Assembly: GCA_007922225.1 (NCBI GenBank) | Contig: ML679956.1 | Location: 15,287,049-15,351,048 of the forward strand | Origin: Emydura subglobosa | Lineage: Eukaryota > Chordata > Testudines > Chelidae | DNA: 64,000 bases | Direction: 5' to 3' | Part shown: in pieces, positions 23,038 to 35,144 of the stretch | Layout: each line of letters begins with the position of its first letter | How positions within the stretch are numbered: position 1 is the first letter of the stretch | Translations under genes and position numbers: made by a program | The notes under the pieces: model-generated | What the model was told of the DNA's origin: nothing | What the model saw: the letters and a program-made list of their open reading frames with translations, nothing else | Database searches by the model: none

Positions 23038-25265
23038 ATGATAATACAAAGAATGCATGGAAAATTAGAGAATATCATAGTTAGAAGGACTAGGAAGGCA
23101 TCTGCTTTTCGTTCCTTTCCGTATGTACTCCACAGTCTAGGCTTGCACGTTGTTGTCACTTTTGCTGTTTTGCTCCCCCTTCCAACATGGCTAATGTTTC
23201 AATCAAAGCTCTTTTCAGTGGGCCATTTCAGAACAGATAGCACCATCTTCAGATGGTCTCTAATTTAATCCTTGTTTTACAGCTCTAACTTTGGCCACAG
23301 TCCAAACTTTTTGGCACAATGTGAAGCCCAGGAGATCATGTGGACAAACAACAGGAAGGGAGACCATTTGAACATCTCCAGCCAAAGCATATTTCTATTG
23401 CCAACTTTTTATCCACTTATGTTTCTTGCTAATCAGTAGTGAGGGGAAACTGTGTAATATCCTGTGATCACCTATGCATTATACATTAAACAATCTGCAT
23501 GAGGCACTTTCCCACAGACCCAGTTCCTGCAGCATCACACTATTTGAAAGTAATGTGTATAGAAAGCATCTTTGATTAGTTAGACAAGGGGCTTTTATTG
23601 AATCCATAAATAGGTCAACTACTGAAATTTTGTATTAGATGCTAGAGATATTAGAGCCATATAAAATTACACACACACGGTGACACTCCCAAATGTGTTA
23701 TTACTTATGAAAAGGGATTCTGATCTCACACCCCTGATGTAACTTCACAGAATTCAGTGGACTTCCTTTGGATGTATACTAGCATAACTAACAGCAGAGC
23801 ATGGACCCAAATATAAACAACACTCCTGCTCCAAGGAGCTTCCAAGCCAAGATCCTGATTTAGGAAAGTACTTAAGAATGTGCTTAAGTCCATCAACTAC
23901 TCAGGAAAGTGCCTAAGCACACAGGAGTTTCACTGCCTTCAATGAAATTTAAACATGGTTAAGAACTCTTCCTCATGGAGGCCAGAGACTCTGATCTTGC
24001 AAGGAACTCTACATGGGCACATCTCTCTATCCACATTGAACCCCATAATCCTTCAGTGGGGGCTCCATGAACATTCAGGGGTCTGCCTGCATAGAGCTTC
24101 TTGCAGCTCAGAGCCTAAAACTAGATATGATCAAGGTAACACCCCTGATTTCTCATCAAGTTCATGCCTGTATATTGTAGGATGTAGGTAGTAACTAGTG
24201 CTGTTACTTTAAGATAAGCAAATACACCTCTGAAGAAAGGCAACAGATTAAGTTTCTTGTAGGCATCGTGGAATAAGCAGGATTTTGGAAGGAATTTACA
24301 AGAAGAGAGGGGAAAGGATTTGCAGAGACGCCAAGGAGCAAATCTCCAAACAAATGGAGTTTCAACAATGTGATATAGGTATAAATGAAAGGTGCGCCAA
24401 CCCCACCGTGACAGTTTTGCTATTCTTTCACTGGACTCCACCCTCACTTGGCAAAGGAATGATCTCCCTGACTGGGATGTCAAGCTCTGAAAAACATTTC
24501 ATATAAAGTATTCTATCAAGTAACTTGTTTTCCTTTTTCGTGTTTATCATCTCTGGTTAAGCACGACTGCCTTCTGCTCCTACTAGTCAAATTTCACAGG
24601 CATGGTTGTCACAGCTGACAAAATTCCTTCTGAGAAATGGCCTCTTTTCTATTGAAACACTTAAATTGCCAGTCTCTGCGGGAACCACAGCATTACCCTT
24701 GAGTTGCGAGACCATCAGGATAAATAACCAGGCAGAAGGGACACTCATCTTAATTCCCAGTAGCTGCTCTGTCATCTTCTCAGACTTGTTAATCCTGGGA
24801 GATTTAAAATACTAACTACATAAACTATAAAGGATGGCAAGAAATGATCTACAGTGACTTGTGCATCTTTCTCTCACCGTAAATAACTTTATATTTCATT
24901 TCTGGCAGCATGACAAAGCAAGGAGGTAATGAGCCATTATGGAAAACCCATCTGTTGCTTGCAAGGGGAAAGGCTTTGTGCTGGTAGATTTATTAAGGAA
25001 AATTTTCAGTGCAAGTCCCATTATTGCTAATGAGAATTACACAACTAATTGCCCATGCTGGAAATGCACCCCATTATGTTCCTTCGCTGTCTAGATGGCC
25101 ATTGTGTGTTGCAGCAACACAATGTTATCCAAAGGAAATCCAGAGCATAAGTGACAATGACAGTCTCCTGGTGAGGAAGAAGGGATGTGAAGTGGAAAGC
25201 GAAAGAGCTATTGAGAATTTTTGCCACCAGAACATAATTGTGACACTGCCTGGATTAGGAATGGT
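23038..25265. other. Unassigned DNA
   Basis: No gene is supported. Near 23850-23945 there is a decayed repeat (AAGTACTTAAGAATGTGCTTAAG) related to those near 51260 and 55790. The minus-strand frame at 24121-24483 (120 codons) has no motif. The part 24900-25260 looks unique and could be conserved. Confidence 0.35.
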
Positions 25266-25289
25266 CATTTATAATATCATTTAATACCA

Positions 25290-25990
25290 ATATGACAAAA
25301 TTACAATAATTCGTACGAGATATACCATGTCAGGTACCACTGGAAAGGTTATAATCTGCTAAGTATAATATTGTTTATGCGACTGTATTGTCTTTGTGCT
25401 GTAAATTATGGATATGTGAGATATATATCTGTATCCAAACACTTGGGAGTGTAACCCAGTAGCACAGCACAAGGCAGATTAGTGTCAGCATTGATGACTC
25501 ATCAAAGGCCTGCAAATTCCAAAATTCTGCTGAGAATCTGATATATATGGACTTCGAAGTAATTTGTATGTATCTGATTGCTTTAGTCATTTAACATCTC
25601 TCTTCTTATTCATTTCTTTCCTTTATAATAAACCTTTAGTTTAGTTACTAAAGGATTGGTTGGCAGCGTGGTATTTTGGGTAAGATCATAAAGTGGCTGA
25701 CCCTTTGGCAATCAGGAGAACATTTTTGGTAAAGAGAATAGAGTTTTAGTAACTTATCTCTTTACTGGACCTAGTTGCTAATTGGGGACCAGAGACTGAA
25801 ATGCAATAGAGGGGGCTGTGTAACTTCTTGTTTTTAGCTTCTTGATAACCAGCGTGGGGGATCAGAAACACTGTTTATGACTGGTTGGTGAAGCTAACTG
25901 CAGTGTTAGCCACCAGTTTGGGAGAATCTGATCTTTTTGCAGCCTGCCCTGACCTTGGCATTTTCAGGTGGGCCACCCTAGGCATGGATG
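25290..25990 (+). repeat. LTR-like interspersed repeat, copy B
   Basis: CCATGTCAGGTACCACTGGAAAGGTTATAATCTGCT-like sequence at 25327-25362 corresponds to the TGTAAGGTATCA...AAAAGTTAT block of copies A and C. Further on, TAATAAACCTTTAGTTTAGTTACTAAAGGA (25627-25656) contains an AATAAA signal, as an LTR or retroelement 3' region would. Then come GGCAGCGTGGTATTTTGGGT and AACCAGCGTGGGGGATCAGA, words I know from abundant turtle repeats. Class is uncertain. Confidence 0.45.
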
Positions 25991-26204
25991 GAATACAAAT
26001 ACTGTAGGTATTTTTTAAAAATCCACACAGATTTGCATGCTAGTGGCTCTAGCCTATCATCTATAAGATTTTTTGCTCCTGCTAAGCCTCAGCTATTAAT
26101 CCTGATATGCTGGTCAAAACTTTTCCATTGAATCTGGTAATATGGATGGCTAAATCTGAACAATGCTGACAAATGACATGGTGAATATTTATGCTAATAA
26201 TGTC

Positions 26205-26300
26205 TTGGTCTTGTATAGCTCCTTTTCTCTAAACCTCAAGTATTCTACAAACATTAACTAATTAAGCTTCACAACACCCCTATGAGGTAGATAAGACATA
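26205..26300 (+). repeat. Ancient L3/CR1-like repeat
   Basis: TATAGCTCCTTTTCTCTAAA, ATTCTACAAACATTAACTAA, TTAAGCTTCACAACACCCCT and ATGAGGTAGATAAG follow the order of an old amniote LINE 3' part that is also visible at 50765-50840. Confidence 0.55.
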
Positions 26301-26548
26301 CCATATATATCACAGTGATAAGTTCACCTGCCTCAGACATGTAAACACCTCTGGGGTGGAACACAACAGTAACACTACACAACTATTTAGGAAGGGAGGT
26401 GAGGAAGATTGCTGTATCTAACAGACACTATAGGGCATTATAGGTAGGAGGAATGTAGTTCTGAGACGTTGGCCAGGACACCACGTTTGATGCAACGTAC
26501 CATGGTATCTTTAATGACCTCAAATGGCAAGAATCTGGGATATTGATT

Positions 26549-27598
26549 TATAAGAACAGCCATACTGGATCAGACCAATGGCCTATCTAGCCCAGTGAGT
26601 GGTCAGTGCCAGATGCTTCAGAGGGAACAAACAGAACAGGGCAATTATGAGTGATCAATCCCTGTCGTCCAGTCCCAGCTTCTGGCAGTTGGAGATTTAG
26701 GGACATCCAGTACATGGGGTTGCATCCCTGATCATCTTGATTAATATCCATTGACGGACCTATCCTCCAAGAACTTAACTAATTCTTTTTGGAACTCACT
26801 CACACTTTTGGCCTTGAGTTCCACAGGTTGACTTTGCATTATGTGAAGAAGTTCTTCCCTTTGCTTGTTTTAAACCTGCTGCCAATTAGTTTTATCTAGT
26901 GACCCCTAGTTCTTGTGTTATATGAAGGGACAATTAACACTTCCCTATTCACTTTCTCCAAACCATTCATGATTTTATAGACCCCTGTCATATCCCCCCT
27001 TAGTCATCCCTTTTGTAAGATTAACAACCCCAGTCTTTTTAATCTCTCCTTCAATGGCAACTTTTCCATACTCAGTCATTTTTGTTGCCCTTCTTTGCAC
27101 CTCTTCCAATTCTAATATATCTTTTTTGAGATGGGGTGACCAGAACTACATATTTCAGAGGGGTAGCCATGTTAGTCGGTTTCCAGCAAAAACCACAGAA
27201 CTACATGCAGTATTCAAGATGTGGGTGTACCAAGGATGTATACAGTGGCATTATGATATTTTCTGTCTTATTATCTATCCCTTTCCTAATGGTTCCTGAC
27301 ATTCCATTAGCTTTTTTGACTGCATTGCATTTGAAGAACTCTCCACAATGACTACAAAATCTCTTTCTTGGGGGATAATTAATTTAGACCCCATCATTTT
27401 GTATGCATAGTTGGGATGTTTTCCAAAGTGCATCACTTTGCACTTATCAATATTGAATGTCATCTGCCATTTTGTTGTCCAGTCACCCAGTTTAGTGAGA
27501 TCCCTTTATAACTGTTGCAGTCAACTTTATACTTAACTATCTTGAGGAAATTTGTTTCATCTGCAGACTTTGCCACCTCACTGTTCACCCCCCTTTTT
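26549..27598 (-). pseudogene. CR1 LINE, antisense, RT end to 3' UTR (dead)
   Basis: Read on the minus strand, the copy begins at EVAKSADETNFLKIVK, where the family has FADDT; the second catalytic aspartate is now glutamate. It continues through TFNIDKCKVMHFGKHPNYAYKM-type sequence at 27463 downward, the C-terminal ORF2 region, and the 3' UTR ending near 26550 (GGCTGTTCTTAT). It is about 1 kb after subtracting the 44-bp insertion at 27152-27195. Frameshifts and stops show it is dead. Confidence 0.9.
27152..27195 (-). mobile_element. 44-bp Penelope-like terminal fragment with 11-bp target duplication
   Basis: The insertion holds TCAGAGGGGTAGCCATGTTA followed by GTCGGTTTCCAGCAAAAACCA, the same terminal sequence as the element at 52025. 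It is flanked by an exact 11-bp direct repeat CAGAACTACAT at 27141-27151 and 27196-27206. Removing insert and one repeat restores the CR1 sequence. So a severely truncated copy was inserted by target-primed or similar integration after the CR1 was in place. Confidence 0.88.
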
Positions 27599-28016
27599 CT
27601 TTTCCTTATAGGCCCAGCCCTGAGCTAACAGAGCTACACTGCCCCAGTGGGAGATATGCCTTCAGTGCCTCAGCCCCCCGTGCATAGAGTGGGCGCACTT
27701 CTGCGGCTATGTCTTAAAAGGGATGCAGCAGGGGAGGGGGAAATGGTTGCACAATGGTCTGTGGTATAGATACACCACCAGGAGCAATCCCTGTACTTCA
27801 GAATCAAAGGGACTGCATCTGGCCAATGCACAGGGATGTGAGAGTGAGGAGGCTTCTTTCACCCCCTCCAGTTTGCTCACGTGTCTCATGGCCAACCACA
27901 GTCTGGCCCTATGAGAAAGGGTGGGAAAGAAGACAAGAAAAGAAAGAAGACACTGCACTTGAATAATCCTGTACTCGTTATAGTCACACACAGAGCTTGA
28001 TCATTTACCTAGTTAC
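27599..28016. other. Unassigned DNA
   Basis: No gene is supported. Overlapping frames at 27707-27991 on both strands have no motif. Confidence 0.35.
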
Positions 28017-28019
28017 TTA

Positions 28020-28253
28020 GGCCTCGTCTACACTTAAAAGAGTTTTGCTGACATAGGTACGTCCACCAGCGGTGTGACCTTTTCCAGACCAACATAACTG
28101 GGCCAGCAAAAGATTCAGAGTAAGAAAAAATCCTCTTGTTGTTATAGCTTACTGCATTAGGGAAAATGGTATAAACTATACTGGCAAAAACAATACAAGC
28201 TGCATCCCCGTTAATGAGTTTTGCTAGTATAGCTCTGCTGGTATATCTATGCC
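28020..28253. mobile_element. MITE, PIF/Harbinger-like, TTA target duplication
   Basis: The left end GGCCTCGTCTACACTTAAAA and the reverse complement of the right end, GGCATAGATATACCAGCAGA, are diverged inverted repeats. TTTTGCTGACATAGG inside the left arm pairs with CTAGTATAGCTCTGCTGG-type sequence on the right. TTA flanks both sides (28017-28019 and 28254-28256). It is non-coding, and the minus-strand open frame across it is a shadow. Confidence 0.78.
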
Positions 28254-28256
28254 TTA

Positions 28257-29639
28257 GAGTACCAATTGAAAGGTTACTGCTGTTTTCGCAGAAGAAAACC
28301 TTCTGCTTTCTTTCCCTGTGTTTCTCTCTGATTAGGTTCAATCACTGCCTCCTGCAGGATTTGCCTGTGAATGCAGAGTTTTTAATCTCCACAGGCCTTG
28401 AAAGCAATGTGATCAAATGGATGACTGAGGGGACTTGACAGATGGACAGCTGTGTACTGCATCTCTGCTGCCCCCTGACTTCTGAGCTCATCTGTCTCTG
28501 TTGTCTGACAGCACACAAACATGCAGCAAAAGGAGATTTAAAGCAGCATTACAAGTTACTGCATTTAGTGAACAAGCATTTGCTAGGAAAGAGAAAAATC
28601 AGCTGAGGATAGAGACAAAATCCAAAGTGGGCAACAAAATCTGCTGGTACCTTTTCTCTGATTCTGCTGCGCAGAATCCAACTTGTTACAAGGGGAGGTC
28701 CCCATTTCACTCTCCTCTGGGTTTCAGTGTGTTCGTGTCCAATTTTTGTCTATCTTTTTGGCTCATCAGGACAAAGCAGACTGTTACCTCATAAAAAAAC
28801 AACTAACAAACAACAACATGGTTTTCCAGTTACAAAAACCTATTCCCTCAGAGACAGACTGACCCCCCAATAAGGGTCTATCATAACTGCGAATATTTCA
28901 AAAAGAGTTTTCCTGGAACAATTTTGAGAAGTTGTGGATCTGTGGGCTGCCTAGAGAAAGGTTGGGGGACAGGAGTTCTGTGTGCATCCCAGGAACTTTA
29001 GGCTATCTCATATGTGTGATAACCCGCAAACATTAAAGCTACTCAGTGCTGTAAGTCCTAAGAAGAGAATCAGGAAAAGGTGCTGCAGACCATGTTTAAA
29101 ATGGGACAGGGTCCCCAGAAAGGGGGATATAATAATACCAGAACCAGGAGGATGAGCAGGAGGGACCAAGACTACCCCAGGTCTCTGACCAACTCCTCCA
29201 AGAACTCTCAGGAGTGATGAGGACTTAGAAGGTGGAAATTAGTGTTGCCACCACTGAGGTCCAAGAAACCAGGCAGTCTGGACCAGTGGAATGAGAGCAG
29301 GGCTTGATGCTGCTCTCTGCCTCCCTCCACGTTCTATCGTTTAAAATGGTAACACATCGAGGAGCATAAGGGAGAGCTCTGAGTCATAGATGGGCCCTGC
29401 ATACATCTGGGCCTGGCCCCCGGTAGGCCTGGGTCGAGGAGGGAGAAGGGGCCTTAGGAAAATGTTTGGGTCTCCTCAGCCCTGCTCTGCCCCACAGGCA
29501 GCACCACAGAGAAAAAGGTGACCTGAGGACTAGGGAGTGGGAGGTAGCAAAAAATGAGATTTCCTGGGGCAGCTACCTCAAAAACAGGATGATCCTGGGG
29601 AAAACTGGACAGGTGGCAACCCTATTGGGAATTCCATAC
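28257..29639. other. Unassigned DNA
   Basis: No exon or clear repeat is supported. The region is a little richer in G+C from 29100 to 29620. Confidence 0.35.
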
Positions 29640-30062
29640 AGATGTTAGTTGTTTTTCCATAGATTTGTAACTTTTGTGCTTTCTAAGAGTAAAGTGTGTG
29701 TGTGTCTAAGAAGTTCCTTATTAAATCCTCTCCGTTCCTTGCTTGTTTGTCATGTGTCCCTGAAGAGTTAAACTATAAATCAGAGTGTCCACAAGGGTGC
29801 CACTCTGGGAGAGCATGCATAAGTTAATGGGGAGACATGGGGTTCAGAACTAGTCTAGGGGCATATAGCATCAAGAATGGATACCAGACTAAGAGTCTGT
29901 ACCCTGGGAATGTGCCTGACGGGCCAGAGACAGTAGTTAGACACTGTGGGACTTCAAAGGGCTCAATGGGCTTCAAAGGCTGTGGGATCCAAAGGTTGGG
30001 TCCAATATAGCAGCCTGTAGACTGTCCACAAGAGGGGACTCAGGCAGGGCAGTAACAAGCTG
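29640..30062 (+). repeat. LTR-like interspersed repeat tail
   Basis: TTTGTAACTTTTGTGCTTTC, TTCCTTATTAAATCCTCTCC, GGGTGCCACTCTGGGAGAGC and CAGGCAGGGCAGTAACAAGC resemble the downstream part of copies B and of 47690-48200. Recognition rests on word order and memory, so the boundary and class are uncertain. Confidence 0.35.
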
Positions 30063-30354
30063 AATATCTAAATTTTCAAGACCCTCAAACTTTCAGCTAA
30101 ACAGCCAGAAGGCAGAAAAAGATCCTGACATTTTCTAAATATCGCTTCTCCAACACTTGCATCCCCCTACCTATAGTTCAGTGGCCTGCAATTTCCCCCT
30201 CTCTGCAGCATTTTCAGAGAACAGCAGCAGGCCTGTTCCCTTCTTAGAGTCTTGGGGATGGGGGAGAAAATCCCATATGGTTTTCAATGAGGCTGGAAAG
30301 CTTCAGTATATCCCTCCTCGCTTTCCTCCAAAGAATCCCTGTTTGCTCTGTGTG

Positions 30355-31440
30355 TATGACAGAATGAACCCCTGTATTCACACCCTACATACTATTGTAA
30401 TAGTCTTTGTATAAAATATGACTTGTAAGGTATCATTTGAAAACTAATAATTTGTTGGTCAATAATAGGATGAAATGTATGTAGCAATATTATATATGAA
30501 GTTATGGACGTAAGTTGAAATCATTACACAAGTGTGTTTGCCAGTCAAGTCTGGGAAGTGGATAAACCTGTTTCTCAAAGAGAAAGAACAAGTTGATACC
30601 TCTAGCCAGGTGTCAGCAAAGCAGCTGGGCCATCACCTATCAAGTGGCCATTCTTTGGCAAGGAAGTGGGGGTAGAAACAAACAAATATGCTGTTGTTTG
30701 CTAACATGTAGAACACCTCTTCCCCCCCCCCCCATCTTGCTGTCAGCTGGAAAGAACTTTATCTAGAGGTAACTCTTAGGAACATGCATTTCAAAGGGTG
30801 ACTGAATTATAAAAGTGAGGGGCAAAAACACCCCAAGTTATCGCTCCCTGTCCATCTCTCTTTTTTTCACCTAAGAACAGCCATTGGACCTTGGGAGCAG
30901 ATCCTGACCTGAAATTTGGTCAGCATTGCTACTGAAAACCTGTGGTAAGAATTTCACCTTGAATCACAAGTAATTCATTAAAGTTTAGTACTAGAAAGTT
31001 TAGTACAGTGTTGTGAACCGTTTGGGTAATTCCCATTTTAGTTGGCAAACTGTTGTATCTTGATTGCTGTAGAGGGGTAATGGACTTAATATATCCAGAC
31101 TGTCCAGAACACGTGTTCTGGGGGGAGAATCCGGGTTGGGAGTATGTTGGGGGTCACTCTGCATGTAGAAACTGAGGCTGCTGAAAGCCAGAGTGTGGCT
31201 AGTGTGTTGCTGACAGGTTGCCAGGATCAGGCTGACAGGTGGACCAGGGCTCGAGCGAAACACAGACACTCAGACCTGCATGCTGTTTGGCTGTTTTTGA
31301 GGGGTCCATGTTGGGAACCAGAACAGCAAAGCATTATGAAGCACCCCAGGTTGCAGGGCAAGAGGTGACACAGCCCCTCACTGCTCTGAAATGTCACGTT
31401 GGGCATTACCCATCCCTGAGCACTCACTCACCTCCTCCCA
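30355..31440 (+). repeat. LTR-like interspersed repeat, copy C (fullest)
   Basis: The segment starts near GACAGAATGAACCCCTGTAT, TCACACCCTACATACTATTG and TTGTAAGGTATCATTTGAAA. It then runs through a promoter-like zone with TTATAAAAG near 30808, a pyrimidine tract, and CAACAGCAAAGCATTATGAA-type to AGCACCCCAGGTTGCAGGGC sequence, with GTGACACAGCCCCTCACTGC near its end. The order matches copies A and B. The TATA-like box followed by a pyrimidine run suggests an LTR or another Pol II-driven repeat. No protein frame is present. Confidence 0.5.
30721..30734. repeat. Poly-C tract
   Basis: A run of about 13 C residues can be read directly; it lies inside LTR-like copy C. Confidence 0.9.
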
Positions 31441-34400
31441 AATTAACTCTGTCTCCCCACCCTTTGCCTAAACTCTCCAATTATTAGGGGCAATGTTTGG
31501 TCTACGGCAGACAAGAATCCTGAGCAGTGACAGATATTGCTTGCAGTCAAATCCCCCACCAGACTCACAGGAAACATACAGCTTCCATTTCAGTGCCTGA
31601 ATAACAACTCCTCTCAGCCCCAGGAGACACAGGACTTTAAAAAAACACTTCTGGCAAGCAGATAACTCTCCTTTGAGGCCTCTCCTCCCCCATATCTGTG
31701 CTAAGTGGAATAAAAAACAATAATATTTCAAGTTTGCACTAAAATTAGTAGATATGGTCTGAGTACATAAAGGAAACATCTGTTAAGAAACAGAGTTGTT
31801 TTGTTATTTTTCAGTCTCTCACTCCCTCTGTTTTAGAATTATACACGCATACACTCTTTCTCTGTGTTTGTGCACATGCATGTACACACACACACACATC
31901 CATATCCCCACTCATTAAGACATCAGGTTACCATGATTATTCATAAAAATCTGGTGTAATAGCAGCTAAGGACCCTGCCATGTGACAGGAATACAGCATG
32001 GGTAAGGTTACAAAAGGTTAATTGACTGAGATGAGGAGATAAAGAGCACCTGAGATACCTGTCCTCCCATATATTCCGTTCAGAAATATGATTCTCTCAA
32101 AATTGCATCTTCATACAAACAGATCTGGTCTACGTGTATATTCTAATTGTGTCTGTCACTTTCTGCTTTTATACCTCATAATACTGTAGCGCCCAGACTG
32201 CTAGGAAAGAGCAGGCAGGATTCTATTCCATCTTGAGAATTAGCAAAATAATGGTTTGTTAAATTCCAACCAGTTAAATCTGTTCAAGTAATGGGTATGC
32301 CCAGAGGTCAGGGAGGGCATAATTTTCTATGCAGAACTTCTGTAACTGGGGTTGATAAGTGAAAAGGAAACAACCTAATTCAGCTTTCTCTCATATCCCT
32401 ATTTGAGTTAGAAAAAACATCTTTGCCACTTACAAATTGAACACAGCTGATGTGAAAGTCACTGAAAGACAATAGGCAGGAGGCCACACTATCATTTTTA
32501 CAGAGCCACACTTATAATCCAAGCTCAGTAAGAAATGTAGAAATACCACTTTAATCCATCATGTTAGACAAATGCAAATAAAATGCCGTGCCTATAAACT
32601 AAAAGTCTCCTTTGTTTAAGATTCCCCTGCAATCTATTTAGTCATAACGATGTGGAATAAGAGCTAATTACTCCCAGCAGCAACACTTTGGGGTGAATTG
32701 CAGATGAGTGACAGAAATGTTTGTCTACATTGGCTGCAGTGAAGAAATATTGTTCCTCTAAGCATTTGCCTGCTCCAGCACATTTGCACTGCATCCACAT
32801 TAGAATAAAAGATATCCAAAGAGGGGCAGTGGTTTGGCCAAAAAAGATAGTTATTAAGGCTGTGCCAAATCAAAGAGTTTTGGTTTGCACATGTCAGCAA
32901 ACTTTAAAAGCAAGTTTTAATTACAGATGTTGCAACGACTGAATTTCATGTCAAGTTTCAGGGCCAAATAACCCTAAAATCTACAGTAGTGTGAAGCTCA
33001 GGCACAAATGTGGTAAACCCAGGGATTTTTGGTGGAACCAACAAAAGAAATGGGCATTTATCTCTCTTCATATAGCATATCACCTTTTGCTATATTTAGG
33101 GAGAAAGTCCTGGTAGCTTTGAAATCCTTTCTGACATTGCCTCTGGTATCTGCAAAACCAGTTAACTGGCTCCTTCTATATCCTGGGTCTTCAGCAGAAG
33201 TTCAGCTGAAACATTTCCACTTCTGGGCCAGCTAGCAAGGCCTACTGTACAAATACTATTAAGCAATCTGCAATTTTGCCCTTTTCCAAACCGCTATGTG
33301 GAAAGAACTCCCACTTTAACTTTACCTGATAGGCACCAGATCTGCAACCTACTTCTAGAACAGTGCAATGAAAGCAGCTGGGGCCAGTAATGAAGCAAAC
33401 CAAACACACATTTCTGAACTGAGGCAAATACTTGAAAATAATTCTAAAATAATTTAGAAAGTATTTTATCTGCCTTAATTTAATTAGGAAGAAAAATACC
33501 TCTATCTGACCATATACATTCAGGTTAATCTTTTGAGTGAAAACTTATCTCTTAAGCACAAATTAGAAAATATCTTATAACACAATTGTTATTTGAGTGC
33601 ATAAAGTCTTTTAAGCTTGAATACTTCAGGGAATAAAAATATAATTAGGCAAGGTACAAAATCATTTGGAATCTCAGCATAAAGGTCTAGTTAATTTGTT
33701 GTATAGTCCAGAAATGGTTAATATACACATCTCACTACTGATTAATATTCACCAATCTGGCTATGTATTGAACAGCCCAGAACCACTTAATGTACATAGT
33801 GGTGGTTAATACATTGTACACGCCAAATTTACCAGATTGAAAGACCTTTGTTCAGTAGAGCTCTTCATTTTGGATACCAAGAGATTTCAATTAAGCAGTG
33901 TCACATGGCGCATGCAATGCACAGTGCATTGTGAGGCACTGGATCAGAGACTAATTACCTTCTACCACATGAGCAGCACACCAGAAGCCAATAATTCTCA
34001 TCCTGTGGCTTGTTTCCATGTATATTTGTAAAACTACAAAAGAGAAGCAGTGCTGAAGCACTGAGAGAGTTAGATGTGTTTTAGCAGAGCTCTTCTAGAT
34101 CCCGTTGATCAGTACTCGAAGTTTTGTAAAAAAAAAAAAAAAATACTGTTGACCTATGTCATTCCTCCCAATTTTTACAATGTCTAGCAACAAATAAGGC
34201 AATTAAATCTAGCAAAGACTAAAGCAACAATGATTTTCATCAAAACATACAGAATCTTCAGAGGAAGCACCTCTGTCAGCAGTTTTTCAGGCTTCATTTT
34301 CCCAAAGGGATCTCAGTTTTGCGACTCTTGCAGAGATGACAGCCAGCAGTAATGGGGTCTGTTTGACTTCAGTGGATACTTCCCCTAAAGGGGAATGGAT

Positions 34401-34590
34401 GAAGCTAGTCAGGCTATTTGTTGCAATTAAGATTGGCTACAAATTTGGCCCCTTTTATACTAGAAAATTATTTGTGAACTAAATCTGATTTTCATCATTT
34501 GTAAAACTGGTATAAATATATTACAAGCATCTTACAGAACTCTCTTCACTTCCACTATACATCCATTTTTCCTCCCACTGTTTATCTGTC
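31441..34590. other. Unassigned, mostly unique-looking DNA
   Basis: No gene or large repeat is supported across these 3 kb. A short (CA)n run occurs near 31884-31897 and an A run at 34128-34142. The minus-strand frame at 31468-31779 (103 codons) shows no motif. Confidence 0.4.
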
Positions 34591-34596
34591 TGGTCT

Positions 34597-34715
34597 GTTT
34601 AGATCATAAGCTCTTCTGTATAAGGATTGGCTCTCATTATGTGTTTGCAAAGTCCCAAACGCAACGGGGTCCCAATTTTAGTAGGTCCTCTACATGCTAT
34701 TGTAATACTATATAC
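34597..34715 (+). repeat. Ancient LINE tail (L2/CR1-like)
   Basis: AGATCATAAGCTCTTCTGTA, ATTATGTGTTTGCAAAGTCC, GCAACGGGGTCCCAATTTTA and GTAGGTCCTCTACATGCTAT follow the same tail signature as 22710-22792, here with the following section retained. The open frames on both strands across it are shadows. Confidence 0.65.
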
Positions 34716-35144
34716 ATACATCTGTGGCGGACAGGAAGAATACAATGCAATGTGCACACCGTGCAATATATGTTCTTTCTTTAAAAGACTGCATATTCTT
34801 GAGCACCTTGTCTCATCTAATGCAACAGGATATGACAACAGGAAGGCCAGTACAATTTGGGCTGAAAAGAACACAAAGCAGTGGGATAATGGGCCCTGAT
34901 CCGTGAATAGATGTAGGTTTTGTGATGCTGAGTGTAATGGAACCTAGAAAATCACTCTAACCATTGGCTATGGAACTGTCTGAGGGGGGTCTCCCTCAGT
35001 CTCACCTATTGAACTGGTTCCATTTTAATTTACGGGGCTACTCAGGGAGAAGCAGGGTTTAAAAAGCCCACTCCTAAGTGACCAGTGGCAGCTAACAGGG
35101 AAGTTTTGTGTAGAAGTTTAGAGGCAGAGAGGGAGAGGTAGATA
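34716..35144. other. Unassigned DNA
   Basis: No gene or repeat is supported. Confidence 0.35.

Noticed and set aside
24121..24483. 120-codon open frame on the minus strand
   Set aside because: No start context, domain or repetitive protein feature. Length is within chance for this composition.
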